64,000 bases of DNA from JBFWNG01 sp050251195 (GTDB lineage: Bacteria; Bdellovibrionota_B; Oligoflexia; Oligoflexales; Oligoflexaceae). The position numbers and the translations under genes are program-made. The notes beneath the pieces are model-generated. The model was given only the letters and a program-made list of their open reading frames with translations. It did not search any database and was not told the DNA's origin. Shown piece by piece: positions 59,351-64,000 of the stretch. Each line of letters starts with the position of its first letter. The first letter of the stretch is position 1. The stretch spans positions 1-64,000 of the forward strand of contig JBFWNG010000015.1 in the NCBI GenBank assembly GCA_050251195.1, read 5' to 3'.

Positions 59351-59377
59351 CTTACGGTGCTTATACGTCTACGCTGA

Positions 59378-60241
59378 TTACCCGCGTTCTCGATCGACAT
59401 TGACGATAATTTTCAAGATGCGGATATCACCGTCTAGATGGAGCTGCCATGATTCTTCGCTTCCGCCTCCTCGACTTGGATTCGCGAGGGGTACGTTAAA
59501 GTAAGTTCTCGCACTGTCGCTCTCAAAATCTTGAGAATTTCCGTCTATATACTCAACTCTGGTTTCCTCTTGCCCCACTTGCAAGCTGACACCCCCTTCG
59601 CCGTCGCGTGACTTTGCTAGAACCGTAACGGAAGACAGGGAAAGATTTTTGGTGTCAGTTCCGAGCTTGCGTTCGATTTCTCGTCGGAGCGAAAGAGTGT
59701 TTTTTCCTTCAAAGTATTCGCCGTTAAAATCCAGCTCTATATCTCTACCTTGGTTGTCGCCGCCTCTTCTACTTAAATAGACGATGATGCCTTTTACCTT
59801 AATATGCCCCTGAATTTGTATTTGCCATGGGCTGGTGCCCTGTCCGCCTCGGCTCGGATTCTCAAAGTTGATTTTGTCGTAAGTTGAAATGTGGTTGCTC
59901 TTAAAACTTCGAGCATATCCTTGAACGCGAGCGGTACGGGAAAGGGCGTCTCCTACCCGCAAAGCCGCAATGCCTCGACCATTGCGTGATTTTGCCACTA
60001 GCGTGATTCCTATGAGATCTTCATCGCGGAGTTCTTGCGGATCAATGCCGTGTTGTTGCCTTAGTTGTTGTTTGAGTCTGATAAAGTTGGTGCCTCGAGC
60101 TTCTTGGTCGTAGAAATCAAGAATGAGCCTTCTCTCATTATTGCCCTCTCGGTTGCCGTCTCGATGGTCGATCCACTGGGCCATTGCTCCCGTAGCCATG
60201 AAAGCAGAAAGCACTGCAGGAATTAACAAACCCATTCTCAT
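59378..60241 (-). CDS. Secreted protein with internal duplication
   Basis: A 287-residue exported protein (signal to about GAMAQ, residue 21; GGAGG site). It is composed of two homologous halves of about 130 residues. Each half runs LDFYDQEARG or LDFNGEYFEG, a helix LRQQ or LRREIERK, a VTVLAKSRDG or ITLVAKSRNG strand, a long loop, then NPSRGG, a WQIQIQG or WQLHLDG strand, and IKVKGIIVYL or IRILKIIVNV. The repeated SRGG-xx-W-x-L pattern suggests a beta-sandwich. No family recognised. It ends convergently with aspS. Confidence 0.85.
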   Translation of the reverse strand: MRMGLLIPAVLSAFMATGAMAQWIDHRDGNREGNNERRLILDFYDQEARGTNFIRLKQQLRQQHGIDPQELRDEDLIGITLVAKSRNGRGIAALRVGDALSRTARVQGYARSFKSNHISTYDKINFENPSRGGQGTSPWQIQIQGHIKVKGIIVYLSRRGGDNQGRDIELDFNGEYFEGKNTLSLRREIERKLGTDTKNLSLSSVTVLAKSRDGEGGVSLQVGQEETRVEYIDGNSQDFESDSARTYFNVPLANPSRGGGSEESWQLHLDGDIRILKIIVNVDRERG

Positions 60242-60438
60242 AAAGCCTCCGCAAATGTGTGGTGGTTTCTGTAGTATTGTAAAGCAACGGCTATGCCAAA
60301 TTAGTAGCGGCGGCGTTTCCTTGATCTGCCGGGACTAAAGATGAGATTAGAAAAAACTGCGGTATCGAAACTAAACTAAACCCGACAAAGGTTAACCGCT
60401 CATGGGGTAATGTGATAAGGTGAGAACGGAGGAAGTCC

Positions 60439-60648
60439 ATGGGAAGAATTCTAATATATCTGGGAGTCACACTCGTGGCAGTGGGGGTTCTTTGGAATTT
60501 TGGTGCCAAGTTGGGATTGGGCAAATTACCCGGCGATATGATGTATGAAAAAGGAAATATGAAAGTCTATTTTCCGCTCGGTTCAAGCATCGCCATTAGC
60601 GTTGTCTTGACGCTCGTGCTTTGGATTATTGGAAATATCAGAAGGTAG
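60439..60648 (+). CDS. DUF2905 family small membrane protein
   Basis: A 69-residue inner-membrane protein with two hydrophobic helices (about 3-20 and 46-66). LGLGKLPGDM near the middle is the DUF2905 signature, and the pattern of two helices with this loop is typical. The start ATG follows GGAGG. The function of DUF2905 is unknown. It is monocistronic, ending at the terminator at 60654-60684. Confidence 0.92.
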   Translation: MGRILIYLGVTLVAVGVLWNFGAKLGLGKLPGDMMYEKGNMKVYFPLGSSIAISVVLTLVLWIIGNIRR

Positions 60649-60653
60649 GTTAT

Positions 60654-60684
60654 GTTTTCGACCTCCGATTTGGAGGTCGAAAAC
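60654..60684. terminator. Bidirectional rho-independent terminator
   Basis: A perfect 13-base stem (GTTTTCGACCTCC) with a five-base loop (gattt). It serves the DUF2905 gene and the convergent outer-membrane protein gene at 60694. Confidence 0.92.
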
Positions 60685-60693
60685 TTGAGAGTG

Positions 60694-61416
60694 TTAGAAG
60701 TAAAAACCAATCCTGGTGCCGATGAAAGCACCTTGAGTCGTTTCGTTGTTGTTTTGGCCGTCGACGGTCAAGTCGTAACTCCGATGACGAAAGCCAAACA
60801 TTAAATCAATCATCCTGTCCGTGACGTCAACGCTGACTGCAACTTGGCCGTCCTTGCGTTTGCCCATGGAAACGTCATGATCGGTGGAGTTCTGAGCGTT
60901 TTGAGTTTGATGCACGTTGTAATCCGCGCTGACCACGATGCGGTCCCACAATGGAACGTAAACACCGCAACCGGCTCCTACGCTAGGGCCATAGAGGTTC
61001 ACAACTTCTTCACCGTCTTGGTCGATTTGAATGCGGGTCAGGCCTGCTGTGATTCTAGGATACACCCAACCTATTCGCCCTTGAACCATTGCGTCCCTCC
61101 AGGAGGTTTCCATATGGCTCTTATTGAGGGCGAAATCTACGTCATTATCTGTAGCTTGAAAGGCGAATCCAAGCTTGCGCGCTTCGCCTGCATAGCCGCC
61201 GAACTCCCATGACGTGGTGTTTAGCGTCTGCTTGCTATTCACGGCATCGCTTTCGACGGTCATCATGCCAACGTCACCTTGAAAATAAGCGGTCATGGTC
61301 TGTCTGTCGAGATCGCTGCCGTAGACCTGGCTGCGCGTTTGGCTATTAGCGTTGCTTGCCTGAAATAAAGCAAAAACAACGACAACAGCGCCGAGCATTA
61401 CATTCCATCTTTTCAT
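60694..61416 (-). CDS. Outer-membrane beta-barrel protein
   Basis: A 240-residue exported protein. The start MKRWNVML at 61416 is chosen because TTGGAGG is seven bases upstream; a longer frame to 61449 reads through the AATTGC repeats. The signal peptide ends near ANSQ (about residue 23-26). The mature part has alternating strands such as TSWEFGGYAGEARKLG and DRMIDLMFGFRHRSYDL, and ends GTRIGFYF with a terminal Phe, as in barrels. It probably forms an eight- to ten-stranded barrel. Function unknown. Confidence 0.88.
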   Translation of the reverse strand: MKRWNVMLGAVVVVFALFQASNANSQTRSQVYGSDLDRQTMTAYFQGDVGMMTVESDAVNSKQTLNTTSWEFGGYAGEARKLGFAFQATDNDVDFALNKSHMETSWRDAMVQGRIGWVYPRITAGLTRIQIDQDGEEVVNLYGPSVGAGCGVYVPLWDRIVVSADYNVHQTQNAQNSTDHDVSMGKRKDGQVAVSVDVTDRMIDLMFGFRHRSYDLTVDGQNNNETTQGAFIGTRIGFYF

Positions 61417-61429
61417 AGAAACCTCCAAC

Positions 61430-61445
61430 AATTGCAATTGCAATT
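61430..61445 (-). promoter_or_regulatory. 16-bp palindrome of AATTGC units before a barrel gene
   Basis: AATTGCAATTGCAATT is fully palindromic and lies just before the ribosome binding site of the barrel gene. It shares the TTGCAA core with the Fur/Zur candidate sites but has a different spacing, so its regulator is uncertain. Confidence 0.35.
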
Positions 61446-61612
61446 TCATTACGCATTCGGTTGATTGAGTCTGGGGTTTAGGTTTTTCGAACTCATAAAC
61501 GCGCGAGAAGTTGGTCGTTTCGCAAAAATAGCGAATTACTGTTTAGAATTCACATGTGCCGATGGAGGCTAAGATAGAGGCAAGGTGGCATGCCGCATGC
61601 GCGGGTAAGGTC

Positions 61613-61645
61613 AAAAAAGGGTCCTGCCGGTTTTGACAGGACCCT
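61613..61645 (-). terminator. Rho-independent terminator
   Basis: AGGGTCCTG at 61618-61626 pairs with CAGGACCCT at 61637-61645; the A run at 61613-61618 is a T tail on the minus strand. It follows the metalloprotease gene. Confidence 0.88.
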
Positions 61646-61651
61646 GAGAAA

Positions 61652-62494
61652 TTACATTCCTGGTTTAAACCAGCAAAGTGGTCGAGTACCAGTTTCAAAA
61701 CCTTGGAAGGTGTTGCAAGTGTAACTGGCTGACTCTTGTTCGTTTTGTGGAATGATGTTGATGTCCCAAGCAGCGCCGCAGATCGCGCCTGCTGTGTAGG
61801 TATCAAGACGGCATTGAGCTTCTGGGTGTGCGTTGTTGGTTCTTTCAACCACAGATTGGTCTGGCGTGTCGAACGCAATGTTCGATTGTCCGCCCAAGTT
61901 GCCCAAAAGTTTTGCTAGAGAAAAGCCGGCCATGGCTTGGCGGTAGCAAAGATTTTGGCCGTTAACGTCGGCGTAAGCAGCGTCGCACATTGCTTGTGCA
62001 GCCGGATCCACGGTCTCGCGTGCTTTCGCGTTGCCAGCTGTGTCGTTGCCCCAAAGCGTTCGGCTGCAAGCAAGCGTGGAGAAATAGTCGGCTTGGCCTT
62101 CATTAGCCGCCCAAGCCATAGTTTTTGGGAAGCCCGCGAGGTGGTGACCCAACTCGTGACAAGCAACAAGAGTAAATCCGTCCTTAGTAACTTCTTCGCG
62201 ACGAGCCAAACCGCCGTACATATTAACAAGCCATGTTCCGAAAATTTGAATTGCGCTTGCGTTAACTGTTGAGCTTCTCCAGAGTCTGCGGAATTTAAGT
62301 CGGCCGCCGTGGGACTTTACGATAGGAGCGTATACTGCACTCACTTGGTCGATGACCTCGTTAAATTCCTGCTCTGTAATTCCGGTGCCGCCGAAAAAGT
62401 TGTCTTGAAGGTGTAAGTCGTTGGGTGGCATGAAGTCTGCGTAAGCAAAACTCATTGTCGACCATGTGAAAATAGCTAATACCGTCCTAAGCAT
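61652..62494 (-). CDS. Secreted zinc metalloprotease (HELGH type)
   Basis: A 280-residue exported protein (signal to about AYADF, residue 20). HELGHH at 113-118 is the zinc-binding helix with catalytic Glu114, and NEGQADYF at 131-138 supplies the likely third ligand, Glu132, in a gluzincin-type layout. Many cysteines follow (CSRTLWG, AMCDAAY, LCYRQAM, QCRLDTY, ICGAAWD, YTCNTFQG), which should cross-link a compact secreted domain. No prodomain is evident. In a predatory-type bacterium such an enzyme may act on prey or host proteins, but that is speculation. Confidence 0.9.
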   Translation of the reverse strand: MLRTVLAIFTWSTMSFAYADFMPPNDLHLQDNFFGGTGITEQEFNEVIDQVSAVYAPIVKSHGGRLKFRRLWRSSTVNASAIQIFGTWLVNMYGGLARREEVTKDGFTLVACHELGHHLAGFPKTMAWAANEGQADYFSTLACSRTLWGNDTAGNAKARETVDPAAQAMCDAAYADVNGQNLCYRQAMAGFSLAKLLGNLGGQSNIAFDTPDQSVVERTNNAHPEAQCRLDTYTAGAICGAAWDINIIPQNEQESASYTCNTFQGFETGTRPLCWFKPGM

Positions 62495-62731
62495 AAACGT
62501 CCTCCCTGAAACACAAAAATGATTAAGTTAGGGAAGAGCTTACCATGGTTGCAATTGGCTGAACAGCCAACATTATTTTATTTTTTTTGAATCTCTGACA
62601 ATCGGTGCGATAAATGATTCTAAGAATCTTAATCTATTTCTCACCGCGAAATGCGCAGAATATAGAATATTGATTTTTTAGAGCGTCTGCTCTTATATAA
62701 CTTTTGGTAAAAACTCAAAACTGGGGAGATT

Positions 62732-64000
62732 ATGAAGAGATTTTACGGTTTTTTGGCAAGCATAGCGCTGTATGCGTCTGCAGCCTATTCCTACACGTTT
62801 CCTGACAACACAATGCCCATTAAGGCGGCGGACCAAGAAAGTCTCGCCAAGATGTCGTCGGTGGTTTCGGACATTTCTTCGAGCGCGCGAGCGGCTTTGG
62901 CCTTTATTTCCGTCTCAAAAACTGTGGCCGGCGGGCCTCCCATGATGGGTAACGACATATTCGAGTACTTCTTCGGAGGGCCCCGTCGAGGAATGCCGCA
63001 GCAACAACAACCCCGGGAGCGCAAGCAACAGGGACTCGGCTCCGGCTTTATCGTCGATCTCGATAAAGGCTATATCATGACGAACAACCACGTGATCGAA
63101 GGGGCCGACGAGATCAACATCAAGTTGGCAAACGACAAAAGCTATAAGGGATCTGTCGTCGGGCGCGACAAGAACACCGACATTGCCATAGTTCAGGTCA
63201 AGGAGAAATTTAAGAAAGACGGTTTGAAGGCTCTCGGGTTCGATACCAAAGGCGTCAATCCTGGCGACTTTGTGATCGCCTTAGGCGCACCATTCGGTCT
63301 TGAGGCTAGCGTCTCGTTTGGGGTTGTGTCCGCAACCAGCAGGGGCAACCTGGGAGATTTGACGTCGCTCGGTGACTTTATTCAAACCGACGCAGCGATT
63401 AACCCAGGAAACAGCGGTGGCCCTCTTCTTAACGCCTTCGGTCGCGTGATCGGAGTGAACTCCGCGATCTTTTCTCAAACCGGCGGTTATGCTGGTATCG
63501 GCTTCGCGGTTCCGGCTTCGTTGGCGACGACGGTGGGTCAGAAGTTGATCGAAGACGGCAAAATTTCAAGGGGATACATCGGTGTTGGCTTGCAGCCGCT
63601 TGATTCCAACCTTGCAGAAGAGATGAAGTATCCTAATGACATCCACGGCGCTTTGGTTGCTGAGGTTGTTGGAAACGGCCCAGCCGGGAAAGCGGGTTTG
63701 AGACAGGGCGATATTATTTCACAGGTAAACGGGCAAAACGTGAGCTCGATGAACGACGTTCAAAACAGAATCGGCTTATCCTCTCCCGGCTCTACAGTGA
63801 AGCTCACCATCTTCCGTGACGGTAAAGAAAAAACGGTGGAAGTGAAACTCGGAGAGTTTCCAGAGGACGAAGCCCTCGCGGCCGACTCGTCGTCTCAAGG
63901 TGGCAGTTTGGGCGTCGCCGTTGTGACGCTGTCCGACAATATTCGCAATCAGTACGACATCAAAAGCCAAGAAGGCGTCTTTATCTCTCAAGTTCAGGAA
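62732..64000 (+). CDS. degP: DegP/HtrA-type periplasmic serine protease (partial)
   Basis: The first 423 codons of a periplasmic protease-chaperone; the gene runs off the window. ATG 62732 follows GGGGAG. A signal peptide ends near AAYS. The trypsin-like domain holds the triad: His120 in TNNHVIEGA, Asp150 in NTDIAIVQV, and Ser228 in NPGNSGGPL. A Gly/Gln/Arg-rich stretch (about 82-100) resembles the LA loop of DegP. PDZ1 starts near GYIGVGLQPLD and ends near KEKTVEVKL; the second PDZ is cut off. It handles misfolded envelope proteins, fitting a lipoprotein-rich envelope. It is divergent from the metalloprotease. Confidence 0.95.
   Translation, partial: MKRFYGFLASIALYASAAYSYTFPDNTMPIKAADQESLAKMSSVVSDISSSARAALAFISVSKTVAGGPPMMGNDIFEYFFGGPRRGMPQQQQPRERKQQGLGSGFIVDLDKGYIMTNNHVIEGADEINIKLANDKSYKGSVVGRDKNTDIAIVQVKEKFKKDGLKALGFDTKGVNPGDFVIALGAPFGLEASVSFGVVSATSRGNLGDLTSLGDFIQTDAAINPGNSGGPLLNAFGRVIGVNSAIFSQTGGYAGIGFAVPASLATTVGQKLIEDGKISRGYIGVGLQPLDSNLAEEMKYPNDIHGALVAEVVGNGPAGKAGLRQGDIISQVNGQNVSSMNDVQNRIGLSSPGSTVKLTIFRDGKEKTVEVKLGEFPEDEALAADSSSQGGSLGVAVVTLSDNIRNQYDIKSQEGVFISQVQE

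Noticed and set aside
1..64000. tRNA, rRNA, insertion sequences or prophage genes
   Set aside because: None could be seen by eye: no transposase or integrase motifs and no tRNA-like TPsiC arms outside coding regions. A covariance-model scan would be needed to be sure about small RNAs.

Overview
The window looks like chromosomal DNA of a Gram-negative predatory-type or free-living member of the Bdellovibrionota (Oligoflexia-like). The reasons are three TIGR02147/DUF4423-type regulators, a family best known from Bdellovibrionota and Fibrobacteres, about sixteen secreted lipoproteins in 64 kb, outer-membrane barrels, and Tat and Sec signals throughout. This assignment is inference from gene content; no rRNA or tRNA gene was seen. 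Base composition looks mid-range and even, and I saw no integrase, transposase, prophage or CRISPR array.

Layout. 1-10 kb: lipoproteins, including a MACPF-like protein with C-type-lectin pieces (1028-3136) and a 1768-residue repeat lipoprotein with an IPT/TIG-like N-terminus and a DUF1566-type end (4671-9977). 10.5-13.4 kb: a complete TRAP transporter operon (DctP-DctQ-DctM). 13.5-25.8 kb: a lipoprotein-rich accessory stretch with two TIGR02147-type regulators, a tandem pair of equal-length paralogues, a protein with two CX4CH haem-type motifs and an MGT-type glycosyltransferase. 26-28 kb: an outer-membrane protein and a YhiN/BaiN-type flavoprotein.

28.2-37.3 kb is the most unusual part: a tightly packed six-gene operon encoding a degenerate RsbW-like/GNAT protein, an MFS exporter, a second GNAT-like protein, a PaaK-like adenylating enzyme, a LuxE-like acyl-protein synthetase, and a fusion of LuxC acyl-CoA reductase with a second PaaK-like adenylating module. 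It resembles the fatty-acid reductase half of the bioluminescence pathway, without luciferase (LuxAB) or the LuxD thioesterase, and has an exporter added. A chemoreceptor follows 120 bp downstream. I think this is an undescribed aldehyde- or acyl-product pathway.

37.4-46.8 kb: chemoreceptor, small c-type cytochrome, cyclophilin, third TIGR02147-type regulator, and secreted beta-propeller/LVIVD-type proteins. 46.8-51.3 kb: an amino-acid ABC permease and binding protein without their ATPase, bracketed by two copies of a 27-bp palindrome, then a GMC oxidoreductase operon with a Tat-signal small subunit. 51.4-54.1 kb: a metal-homeostasis group (DUF3299 protein, Fur/Zur-type repressor, MerC-like membrane protein) with matching palindromes that could be the repressor's operators. 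54.2-57.4 kb: lipoproteins, including a possible caspase/gingipain-fold protein and a DM9-like protein with TD/KD dipeptide repeats. 57.5-64 kb: aspS, secreted and membrane proteins, a HELGH metalloprotease, and a DegP/HtrA-type protease cut by the window edge.
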